From IMG/VR virus record IMGVR_UViG_3300008448_000715, positions 1 to 22,650 of that record: 22,650 nt of DNA; one strand, written 5' to 3'. This DNA comes from a virus. The notes under the pieces are model-generated. The model did no database searches. It was not told where the DNA came from and saw only the letters and a list, made by a program, of their open reading frames with translations. Both the position numbers and the translations under genes were made by a program. How positions within the stretch are numbered: position 1 is the stretch's first letter; the number at the start of each line of letters is the position of its first letter. Below, piece after piece: positions 1-8,000 of the stretch.

Positions 1-10
1 TATGCAAATG

Positions 11-23
11 CAAGTATTCCTCT
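11..23 (-). promoter_or_regulatory. Ribosome-binding site and possible TTG start of the next gene
   Basis: Directly overlapping the TAG of the 104-residue gene, the minus strand reads AGAGGA (23-18), then ATAC and TTG (13-11). This could be the start of a further minus-strand gene running off the left edge. Only four codons are visible, so neither start nor product can be confirmed. Confidence 0.25.
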
Positions 24-336
24 AGATTTTTCTGATTTTTTTAAGTTCTGCATGAGCTTGATGCCAGCGATTCATTACTGTTTGATAGTGTTGTTGAGCA
101 GTTACCAAAAAAACTTGCCGATCAATTTGAACTGGATTTTGGTATACATCTTCTAGATATAATTCATCCACGGGCCATGTTTTAACAAAGGCCAACAATT
201 CTGGACTTATTTTGAACAAGCCTCCATTATGGGTCATGTGTAATTCAGTTTGAATTTTTTCTCGTAGAATTTTTTTGTTGATTTGAAAATCTGTAGCCAA
301 TTTGATTTCGGCCACAATATCATTGATATTATCCAT
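22..336 (-). CDS. Hypothetical phage protein (104 aa)
   Basis: The ATG at 336 begins 'MDNINDIVAEIKLATDF'. Later segments are 'HMTHNGGLFKISPELLAFVK', 'VDELYLEDVYQNPVQIDRQV' and 'AQQHYQTVMNRWHQAHAELK'. It is predicted mostly helical, without signal peptide or membrane segment, and has a basic C-terminus. I associate the 'GGLFKISPELLAF...WP.DELYLEDV' pattern with small hypothetical proteins near structural genes of T4-like marine phages but know no function. No clear Shine-Dalgarno precedes the ATG. The upstream 61-bp gap holds an inverted repeat and a sigma70-like promoter, so this gene may be transcribed separately from the fibre genes. Confidence 0.78.
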   Translation of the reverse strand: MDNINDIVAEIKLATDFQINKKILREKIQTELHMTHNGGLFKISPELLAFVKTWPVDELYLEDVYQNPVQIDRQVFLVTAQQHYQTVMNRWHQAHAELKKIRKI

Positions 337-351
337 GTATAAGGTTGCAAT

Positions 352-379
352 AAGATTAGCTATATTTTATACTAATCTT
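352..379. repeat. Perfect 8-bp inverted repeat with 12-nt spacer
   Basis: AAGATTAG at 352-359 is the reverse complement of CTAATCTT at 372-379. The spacer (360-371) is almost entirely A/T. The stem is AT-rich with no adjacent T-run, so it is a poor intrinsic terminator. It may be an operator-like site, since it overlaps promoter-like hexamers on both strands. Confidence 0.5.
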
Positions 380-392
380 GTACTGATGTAAA
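364..392 (-). promoter_or_regulatory. Sigma70-like promoter upstream of the 104-aa gene
   Basis: On the minus strand TTTACA (392-387) is followed, after a 17-nt spacer, by TAAAAT (369-364). Spacing is ideal and each hexamer differs from consensus at one or two positions. It would start transcription near 357, ahead of the ATG at 336. In such AT-rich DNA a chance match is possible. Confidence 0.4.
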
Positions 393-397
393 GTTTT

Positions 398-1363
398 TTA
401 TGTACCCTGGCGGGTAACTGTAATAGCACCCCAAGAGTTTGTCAAATTTGTGGTCTCTGGAGGAGATACGTCAATTGTGACCGTTGGGGTAATATTGATA
501 GAATCATCAAAACTTAACCCACCTGCATTAGAACCAGAAGTAGAAGTTATATTAACCCAGAAACTTAAAATTGATCCGTTGTCGTTGTGCTCGCCTTGAG
601 TTCCGTTTGTTCTGTAGGTTATAGTGACAGTGTCTGATGTATAAAAAGAAGTCACTGAAGTGACTGAAACCAAAGTGATGTTGGCAATCGTGGCATTGTA
701 ATAACCTTTATCAGTATCTGTTGTTACCGAGGTACCACCAGTACCGGTTCTACCACCATTAGTGTTAGCACCAAACGTGGCAATACCACCTGCGTATCCA
801 AATAAGTTTGTTACAGCTACCGACCTTGCCACTCCGCCAGAATTGTTTACTGCACTTACATTAAATTTAAGTCTACCGCCGGCATTAAAGAAGAATCTTG
901 CTTGGTCAGGGCTAGCAAATTGCACATTGGCGCCAAAGCTTCTAGTTACAGTTGATGGAGTATTTGATACTACCCATGCTGAATATGCAGTCAAAGAACT
1001 TTGATTTGTGGTTACAGCTGAGTTGGTTGCAAAAAGTAGTCTATCTTGATTGAGACGTGAAATACCCACTGTTAGGCCACCAGAATGTCCAATCAGTTGC
1101 CCGGCTGTGTTAGCAGTTAAACCAGAAGAAGTGTTTCTAATATGAAGATTAGCACTATTAATGTTATTGATCAATGTTGCCCATTGTGTGGCTGTAACTG
1201 TACCCGACACAGACACATTACTGATTGGAGTTTGGCCATAACCACGACTACCATTTCCCCATGCCCATACTGCATGAAACGTGCTAGGATTAGAACTAGT
1301 GTTTGCTCCAATAATGTTATTATAATCTGTTGCTTCAATTAAACTGCCTTGTGCGTATGACAT
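398..1363 (-). CDS. Probable tail-fibre / virion structural protein (321 aa)
   Basis: The ATG at 1363 lies 8 bp after the stop of the 544-residue gene, with AGGA at the junction as ribosome-binding site. The N-terminus is 'MSYAQGSLIEATDYNNIIGA', followed by 'VWAWGNGSRGYGQTP' and 'SGTVTATQWATLINNIN'. This combination (DYN.I.G, W..G.G..GYGQ, V.ATQW..L.N.) is familiar from a structural protein that sits with the fibre genes of marine T4-like phages. The remainder is rich in Ser, Thr, Asn and Gly with alternating hydrophobic residues, suggesting beta structure, and ends in 'TNSWGAITVTRQGT'. There is no catalytic motif. It is the last of the closely coupled structural run; a 61-bp gap follows. A fibre or fibre-associated role is likely but not certain. 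Confidence 0.78.
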   Translation of the reverse strand: MSYAQGSLIEATDYNNIIGANTSSNPSTFHAVWAWGNGSRGYGQTPISNVSVSGTVTATQWATLINNINSANLHIRNTSSGLTANTAGQLIGHSGGLTVGISRLNQDRLLFATNSAVTTNQSSLTAYSAWVVSNTPSTVTRSFGANVQFASPDQARFFFNAGGRLKFNVSAVNNSGGVARSVAVTNLFGYAGGIATFGANTNGGRTGTGGTSVTTDTDKGYYNATIANITLVSVTSVTSFYTSDTVTITYRTNGTQGEHNDNGSILSFWVNITSTSGSNAGGLSFDDSINITPTVTIDVSPPETTNLTNSWGAITVTRQGT

Positions 1364-1371
1364 ATCTATTC

Positions 1372-3006
1372 CTAACTGTTCAGTTTCACTATAGCTTCAA
1401 TAATGCCTTCACCAGCGTCTGTTTTGTTTTCCAAACTGCGACCAATAACATTAAAAGGTGAAAGTTCATTTTTTGCACCAGCTCTAGCTAAGCCATTACC
1501 TGCACTGACTAAACGATCTCCTTTTTTCACCGGGCCAATTACTCTAACTGGCACTCTACCGTTTACAGCCACTGGCGGATGCGTATCATCTGATCCTGCT
1601 GCTCCATTCATCAAATATGCTGCTCTGGTGCTAATTACTCCAAACACATCTTCGCTTAATTCTTGATCTTCTGATGTAATTTCTTTAACGCCCCCAATGG
1701 CCACTACTGTCCCTGCTGCATATGGCTTATCTGCTTCAAATCTTTCTGCCAAGTCAGCGTATTGTGCTTGAACTGATACGCCATAGAATGTGTTAAACCA
1801 CATTCCAGTGCTTCCTAAGTTGACCGAGATATTTGATGTTGGTAAAATTGTGCCCGACGCATAAACAGTATGAACATTCGCATTGGCAGCAAAAATATTA
1901 CCAATAAGCATGCTCTGTGTAAAAACATTACTCCATCTATTTGTTGTGTTTCCTAGTGTGTATGTAACGTTGGCAGACGGATTCAAACTGGCAGAGAACG
2001 TGCTGATTCCGGTACCTCCGCCTAGCTGTGTATCAACATAATTTTTTGTTGCCAATGTCAGCGCAGGCGATGATATTGTCGGATTGGCGTATGCTTCTGG
2101 TAATCCAGTGATTGTGTTTCCTCTTAAAAAAGGTGTTTGAACTCCACCAGTTTTTACACTCAACACTAGATCGCGATTATTCGTTTGATTTCTTAAAGTT
2201 ACAACACCGCCGCTTACTGATGCTACAAAATCTCCGGATTGACCTAAAGTTAATCCACCATCGCTTGCTGCACCACTGAGTGTAAGCGCACCTGAAATTG
2301 TGCCCGAAGTGTCATTTCTTAAAAATGCTGTTCCTGGAACTTTTACACCACTTACAAACAAACTTACAGCTACATCTGCATTTCCATAAAACGCTTGGCT
2401 TAAATCTGTGCTAAGATTCAATCCTCTGTTTATTTGTGAAAATCCACTAACGGCGGTTGTAAAAGCTGCTTCTTTGCTCCATATTCCAACTAGAGTACTA
2501 TCAATATAAAACTTTAAAACCACGTAGGTTGCAGCAGGACTAATTGCGGCAATAGTATCTGGGATTGCCCCGCTATTGCCAGTAGATGTGGTAGCCGCAG
2601 GACCAATGGTAGTCCAGCTGGATCCTGTCCATACTTTTAGTTGTCCATTTACTGTATCAAACCATTGCTCGCCGGCCACTGGAGTGGAAGTAAAACTAGA
2701 GGCATAAGTCATTGTGGCAATTGTTTTCCACACTGCTGCGGCCGTGCCCTTTGTTGAAGCTGTGTTTATATTCAAATATTTGGTGACAGTATTCCACCAT
2801 AATTGTCCCGGTAAGGGAGCAGTAGGTTGCGACCCATTGGCAAAATTCTCTAGCAATCTAACCATGTTTTGATTTAAGAATATGCCATATCCAGGGTAAT
2901 TTTTACCGACTAAAGTAAGACTGCTGTTAGTGTTATCAATCGTGCCATCAGCAAGACCTCCACTAATTAAAGCAGTCCCGTTAGTTAGGGTAATATTATA
3001 AGCCAT
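1372..3006 (-). CDS. Tail-fibre-like protein (544 aa), paralogue of the 434-aa neighbour
   Basis: The ATG at 3006 has a strong GGAG ribosome-binding site (3017-3020) and its own late-promoter octamer (3029-3036) in the 40-bp gap. N-terminal module: 'NSSLTLVGKNYPGYGIFLNQ', 'NMVRLLENFANGSQP' and 'LPGQLWWNTVTKYLNINT'. A second copy of the GQLWFDT unit follows at about 111-138 ('AGEQWFDTVNGQLKVWTGSS'). The middle includes 'LTLATKNYVDTQLGGG' near residue 320, a typical phage fibre motif. The C-terminal domain (416-544) begins 'YADLAERFEADKPYAAGTVV' and contains 'VNGRVPVRVIGPVKKGDRLV', as in the 434-residue protein. The whole is Ser/Thr/Gly/Asn-rich and beta-like. I infer a trimeric fibre; the receptor is unknown. 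Confidence 0.84.
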   Translation of the reverse strand: MAYNITLTNGTALISGGLADGTIDNTNSSLTLVGKNYPGYGIFLNQNMVRLLENFANGSQPTAPLPGQLWWNTVTKYLNINTASTKGTAAAVWKTIATMTYASSFTSTPVAGEQWFDTVNGQLKVWTGSSWTTIGPAATTSTGNSGAIPDTIAAISPAATYVVLKFYIDSTLVGIWSKEAAFTTAVSGFSQINRGLNLSTDLSQAFYGNADVAVSLFVSGVKVPGTAFLRNDTSGTISGALTLSGAASDGGLTLGQSGDFVASVSGGVVTLRNQTNNRDLVLSVKTGGVQTPFLRGNTITGLPEAYANPTISSPALTLATKNYVDTQLGGGTGISTFSASLNPSANVTYTLGNTTNRWSNVFTQSMLIGNIFAANANVHTVYASGTILPTSNISVNLGSTGMWFNTFYGVSVQAQYADLAERFEADKPYAAGTVVAIGGVKEITSEDQELSEDVFGVISTRAAYLMNGAAGSDDTHPPVAVNGRVPVRVIGPVKKGDRLVSAGNGLARAGAKNELSPFNVIGRSLENKTDAGEGIIEAIVKLNS

Positions 3007-3028
3007 GTGTAAAGTTCTCCAACTTGTT

Positions 3029-3036
3029 TATTTATC
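3029..3036 (-). promoter_or_regulatory. T4-type late-promoter octamer upstream of the 544-aa fibre gene
   Basis: The minus strand reads GATAAATA in the 40-bp gap after the 434-residue gene. It is 22 bp before the ATG, with GGAG at 3017-3020 between them. The expected transcript start (about 3023) leaves a short leader containing the full ribosome-binding site. Confidence 0.7.
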
Positions 3037-3046
3037 AATAGTTTTT

Positions 3047-4351
3047 TTACATTCTTCCTGCTAAAATATCAATAGTAGCAGTGGTATTACTTGAAACGTT
3101 GGTTAAGGATTTTCCAATGATTGCACCCATAATAGGCAAATCTGCTCGTTTAGCATGACCGGCAATATGAGAAGTAGTAAGCATATCGCCAACCGCCACA
3201 GGCCCAATAACCTTGCACGGAACTCTTCCTTGTAAAGCTATACAACATCTTGTTCCTTCCAGCTGCTGATTCATTACAAATGCTGGATTGGTAGTTACTA
3301 CCCCGGCTACCTTGATATCATTTTCAACTTTAGAAATAGTTACTTCTGCGGATCCACCAAAACTCAAAACTGTGCCTGGTTCATATGAATCATCGCTTCT
3401 GAAGTATTCTGCCAAATCAGCGTACAAAGCATTTATGGTAGAATTAGTTCCTAAAAACCATTGTCCTTTTATTGTTACTGGAGTAGTTGCATCGTTTGAT
3501 CCTGCTGCAGAAATTACAGTTATACCGCCTGGTGTTTTAAAATTAATTACTGTATTACCGGTGCCTGTATTGTTTAATACAACGTTGCTATTTAACCTTA
3601 ATTCAGTGACATCAATTGGCCCACCACCGGAACTTATGGATAAAACATTTGATTGCAAAGCACCAATATTGCCCCAAGCTGCGTTTATATTTGCTTGTAA
3701 ACCAACTATGCTATTGTGTTGAACAACTGCATTAGATTCCAGATTGTTCAATAACACGGCCTGTGCTGATGCATTTGAAGAAAGATTTCCCAAAATGTTT
3801 GCTTGTACCGCAGCATTGGCCGTTAAATTATTAATAAAACTATCTACATAAATTTTGGTGGTTATTCCCAAATTGTTTGTAGCATTACCATTTACTGTTA
3901 GCAAGCCCGAATCGCCTGCTATATTCAAAACATTTGTGCTTACACCAGAAATATTTGAAAATATAGAAATGTTTCCGTTTGGAGCTTTATTAATAACTTT
4001 TACGTTTCCAGTTAAATCTTGTATTTCAAAAGCCTGAGTTCCCAAGAACAAATTACCTGTGGCTGTTAAATTTCCAAGAATTGATCTACCTACCGACGAC
4101 CATGTGTTTGAACTAGTATAAACTTTGACAGTATCATTGGTAGTATCAAACCACAATTGTCCTCTAATTGGATTAACAGGACTGGTATTAAACGCAAAAT
4201 TTTCTAACAGACGAACAAAGTTTTCATTTGTTTGATCGCCATAATTTGCAACTAAACGCCCAAACAAAGTGAGACTGGTACTGGTAGTATCTTTGGTACC
4301 ATCTAAAACAACTATTACGGATCCGTCGGTTTTATTTACAAAATATGGCAT
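3047..4351 (-). CDS. Tail-fibre-like protein (434 aa), paralogue of the 544-aa neighbour
   Basis: The ATG at 4351 lies 4 bp after the preceding stop, and the AGGA that overlaps that stop serves as ribosome-binding site. The N-terminal module (residues 1-90) contains 'STSLTLFGRLVANYGDQTNE', 'NFVRLLENFAFNTSP' and 'RGQLWFDTTNDTVKVYTSSN'. The middle (about 165-245) contains 'TTKIYVDSF' and then an Asn/Ala/Leu-rich stretch with repeating 'LxxNxxxQxxxLxNLxSNA' spacing that could form a trimeric coiled coil. The C-terminal domain (310-434) starts 'YADLAEYFRSDDSYEPGTVL' and includes 'LQGRVPCKVIGPVAVGDML'. N- and C-terminal modules match those of the 544-residue protein while the middles differ. This suggests two fibres, or two parts of one fibre, with common attachment and tip or trimerisation domains. 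The role in adsorption is inferred. Confidence 0.82.
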   Translation of the reverse strand: MPYFVNKTDGSVIVVLDGTKDTTSTSLTLFGRLVANYGDQTNENFVRLLENFAFNTSPVNPIRGQLWFDTTNDTVKVYTSSNTWSSVGRSILGNLTATGNLFLGTQAFEIQDLTGNVKVINKAPNGNISIFSNISGVSTNVLNIAGDSGLLTVNGNATNNLGITTKIYVDSFINNLTANAAVQANILGNLSSNASAQAVLLNNLESNAVVQHNSIVGLQANINAAWGNIGALQSNVLSISSGGGPIDVTELRLNSNVVLNNTGTGNTVINFKTPGGITVISAAGSNDATTPVTIKGQWFLGTNSTINALYADLAEYFRSDDSYEPGTVLSFGGSAEVTISKVENDIKVAGVVTTNPAFVMNQQLEGTRCCIALQGRVPCKVIGPVAVGDMLTTSHIAGHAKRADLPIMGAIIGKSLTNVSSNTTATIDILAGRM

Positions 4352-4355
4352 TGCG

Positions 4356-5060
4356 CTATCCTATACTACTTAAATTTGTTAAAGTTTGTATTCTTACTGT
4401 ATAATCAATTTGAATCAATCTGTTAAGGCTTTTTTGTACCGGATGAAATATCACGTGTGTCAGTAGCTTGCCGGTAGTGGTCAGTCCTGAACTGCCATCT
4501 GTGCTTCTGGCTTTTAGGCCTAGCTCGTCAAATGTGTAAGTGTCTTCTAGATTTGTGCTGTTATCAAATGCACTTTGTCCAGCGGGTTCACCGTAATCCA
4601 ATAGACAACTAATAACTATGTCTGTGTAAACACGCCCGGGCACATGCCTAATTTCCATTTTATTTCTGGTAGGGTCAGCATTGAGTGCGCTGGTGTTGTC
4701 TACTATCTTGGCAAATGTGGGATTGTATAAATTACTGTTGCTTGTATTAACATTGGGCGGTAGGTAATTAATAATACCAGTTGGATCTACGCTGGTGCCA
4801 CCATTACCAAAATGCATTTCATAAATGTAATTTTGACCTTTATTTGCTAAATTGTACGCAATGGCCTCACTGATGTTTTCATAATGAATGGCATTGCGTT
4901 TATCAATGTAAACTTCTCCAGATTCTGGATCAAAAATTTTGATATGACCCTGAACATGTATGCCACCCGTCTCGTTGGGCTGTGATGTGCTTTCAGTAGA
5001 ATTTTTTTGTAAATCTTCCATATTTTTATCCATATTACTATTTAGTTGCTGTTTGCTCAT
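4356..5060 (-). CDS. Virion structural protein (234 aa), probable baseplate/fibre component
   Basis: The ATG at 5060 overlaps the giant's stop by four bases (ATGA), so translation is probably coupled. A GGAG lies about 14 bp upstream, too far to be a strong site by itself. Residues 1-30 are polar and low in hydrophobics. The core begins at 'GGIHVQGHIKIFDPESGEVY', followed by 'KRNAIHYENISEAIAYNLAN' and 'YIYEMHFGNGGTSVDPTG'. I recognise this pattern from conserved structural proteins located between baseplate and fibre genes of T4-like marine phages, but cannot equate it with a named T4 gene. It might fill a gp8/gp9-like connector role by position, which is only inference. There is no signal peptide, membrane segment or catalytic motif. 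Confidence 0.8.
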   Translation of the reverse strand: MSKQQLNSNMDKNMEDLQKNSTESTSQPNETGGIHVQGHIKIFDPESGEVYIDKRNAIHYENISEAIAYNLANKGQNYIYEMHFGNGGTSVDPTGIINYLPPNVNTSNSNLYNPTFAKIVDNTSALNADPTRNKMEIRHVPGRVYTDIVISCLLDYGEPAGQSAFDNSTNLEDTYTFDELGLKARSTDGSSGLTTTGKLLTHVIFHPVQKSLNRLIQIDYTVRIQTLTNLSSIG

Positions 5061-8000
5061 GGTATATAACTAGGCTCCGCTCTAATAAACTGCGCACCTA
5101 CGGTATTGCTGTTTTGGAGTGTAGTGCTGAATTGTTCCCAAATATTACTACGCAATACAGGTGTACTTGATAGTACCACATTACCATTTGCATACACTGA
5201 ACCAAGAGTTGTAATACTTAACACATTTGCAGTTGTGCTACTAAAACCGTTTGTAATACTTGCTATATTAACTCTAGTACCAATATTTGCAGCAGTTTGG
5301 AAAATGCCATTGACATTTTCCACAGCTACAACGTTGCTTGAAATTACACTGTCTAGTATTCTTGCATTGCCTGTATTACCAATGAACTGTGTAATGTAAT
5401 CACCAATGTTTGCTGTGATATTTGCACTCAAAACAAGTTTAAAGGTAACATTAGATGTAACTTTGAGGTTTCCTGTAATTGTGATAGGATTGAAAATTTG
5501 TGCATTTGGTATTAATTGTTGTTCACTGCTGTCTGACACTATGTTTCCAGCTAAAATTACATTAGCTACACCGGTTCCATCTACACCACGACGCAACTGT
5601 CTTAACGAATTAAGAGTAATCAATTGAATGTTTGCTGAATTGACATATACATTGGCATTCGCATAAACATTACCTGTGGTAAGATACACATTACTATCTA
5701 GTGAAATTAGAGTTTCAATTGGTATCGTAGTATTAGCTGTCCACGGAATGGCTGTTGACATTTTTGCAAAATCATACTTTTGATAGTATATAATTTTTTC
5801 GCCATTGATAAACACAATACCTGGATTGGCAGTTGCACGTGAAGGTGTAGGCAATTTTGCAGCGTTGATTACTCTAATTTCATCATCAATCATATTCAGA
5901 TTGGCAGCAAGTGTTGTTGAAGCGTTAGCACTTATTCTTGTATATTCTATGTTTGCACTCATTGGCTGAAATACTCTATAGCCATAAATGGCAGTATTAC
6001 CAGCAGTATTGCTAAACACACGCATTTCAACAGCGTCATACATTCTACCAGGAATCAATTCTTCTGGTGCATGACTTGAGTATCTATCAACATATGCGCC
6101 GCCTACTATATTGATATCCTGCGGTCTGATACCTAAATTGCTATCCAAGTAGGTACTGTAAATATTTGAATCTAATACATCTTTTAGATCTAAATAACAA
6201 ATTTTAACTTCAACATTCCCGCCGGTGGTTATCTCGGCTATATTTGATGAGTAAGTTATTCCGTTAACGGTTACAACATTGCCTTGAGACACACGGAAAG
6301 ACGGAGTAGAATAAATTATTGATAGATTGCGTGAGCTGACTACTGATTCTAGCACATAGGCATTGGCTGTATTATTGGCCTGGCTTATCCAATCGCCGCG
6401 ATTAGCAGTCACAGGGTTGTCTAACAAGATGTTCCAGGTTGTTTCAACAGGTTGACCAGTCAGGGTCATTGAATCTCTGTTTACGTTAACAATAGTAAAA
6501 TAACCATTGTTTTGAAAATCAAACGGAACATTTGCTTCTATCCTGATGCTTTGATCAATCTCGAATCCTTGTTTAATAAAATCAAATGCAGCAATATTAC
6601 CGCTATTGATTGTTAAACCTTCATAATCAAAAGAAACAATGTTGCTCGAGACTTCAAAAGCATTAGCTCTAAATTCTGGCCCTTGAATGTAATTACCAGG
6701 ATAACTTATACCGTTTATCAGTTGAGGTAAAACTTTGCCTGGCATACCAACTTGAGGTTGGTAGTATGCTGCAATTCTATCAACTGCATTTAGAAGGACG
6801 TTGCCGCTTTCAATTTTGGTAAATCTAGTAAAATCAAATATGGATTCAGTGGTTATGTTTGCATTTGTAGCTATGTAAGCTTCATTGTTGTACACAACTA
6901 TATTGCCAGAAGTGATATAAACATTACCAACGTCAACAGTGGTGTTTCCTGCAACAACAACTGTGTTGGCAAATGCCTTGTTTGGCTCCCAAATGACAAC
7001 ATTACTTGTGTAGGCCAATCTATCAAACTTTAACAATGTATCAATGCTTCTAACTAGATTATAACTTAAATTTGCCTGGGAAGCATAAAACTCATTTTTC
7101 AGTAAGGGATAAGCAGTTGCACCTACTCCATCTCCATTGATAAACACATTTGGAGTAGATGTATAACCTGAACCAGCACTCACAACCGTAATACCACTGA
7201 CTTTACCGTTAGCATATAATGTTGTGATAGCAGAAGCTCCGGTACCGCCACCACCAGTGATTTCAACATTAGGAGGTAATATATAATTCAATCCTATGTT
7301 GCCAATTATATAATCAGTAATTTTAAACTTATAATTGTTGATCCAATCTGTATATATGTCTTTTGTCAATAAATTGGCATCAGCTGGATCAGTCAGGCTA
7401 GGACTTTTAAAAGTGTCTGACTGAATGTCGTATGAACTAGGTAAATCAAAGTCAGTCCAATCACCAAGTGCATCATCTTGTCTTGAATAGATTGGAATGT
7501 ATTCTCTAATTTGTGTTCTATATGGTTTTACTTCATTGATATAATCATTGTAAAAACTTTGATTGTCTCGTACATAATTAGGAAACTCCTCTAAAGTTCT
7601 AAGATTATGATATACATCAATGAAACTTGTTTTGAATACCCAATCAGGATTTTTCTGTTCGGCAAAGATATAATTAATAATTGTCAAAAATAATTTATTA
7701 AATTCGACACTTAAATTGTCAGTCAAAATTTCTTGATAGACACTGTCGTATATGTTTTGTAATTCCTTAACAGCCTGTGGATCATATTCAACAGAATCAT
7801 ACACAACACTATCATATCCAGGACCTTTTGAAACATCATATACTGATGAATTTATTTGTAAAGTCCCGTTCTGAGCACCTATCAATTCATAACTGCCATC
7901 AGATGAAACTTCGTATAGTAGCCAATCTCCTTTACCATCATCTAAAATTTTAATGTAGTCACCCACAGATGGAGTCAATGCTTGTGTTTCACTATAGAGA

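Noticed and set aside
352-379. Inverted repeat read as an intrinsic terminator for the fibre operon
   Set aside because: The stem is AT-rich, the loop is 12 nt and there is no U-tract after it in either direction.
3288-3722. Open frame of 144 codons on the plus strand inside the 434-aa fibre gene
   Set aside because: It is antisense to a clear coding region. Its Pro/Val/Leu-rich composition is what the reverse complement of a Gly/Thr/Asn-rich fibre gene gives.
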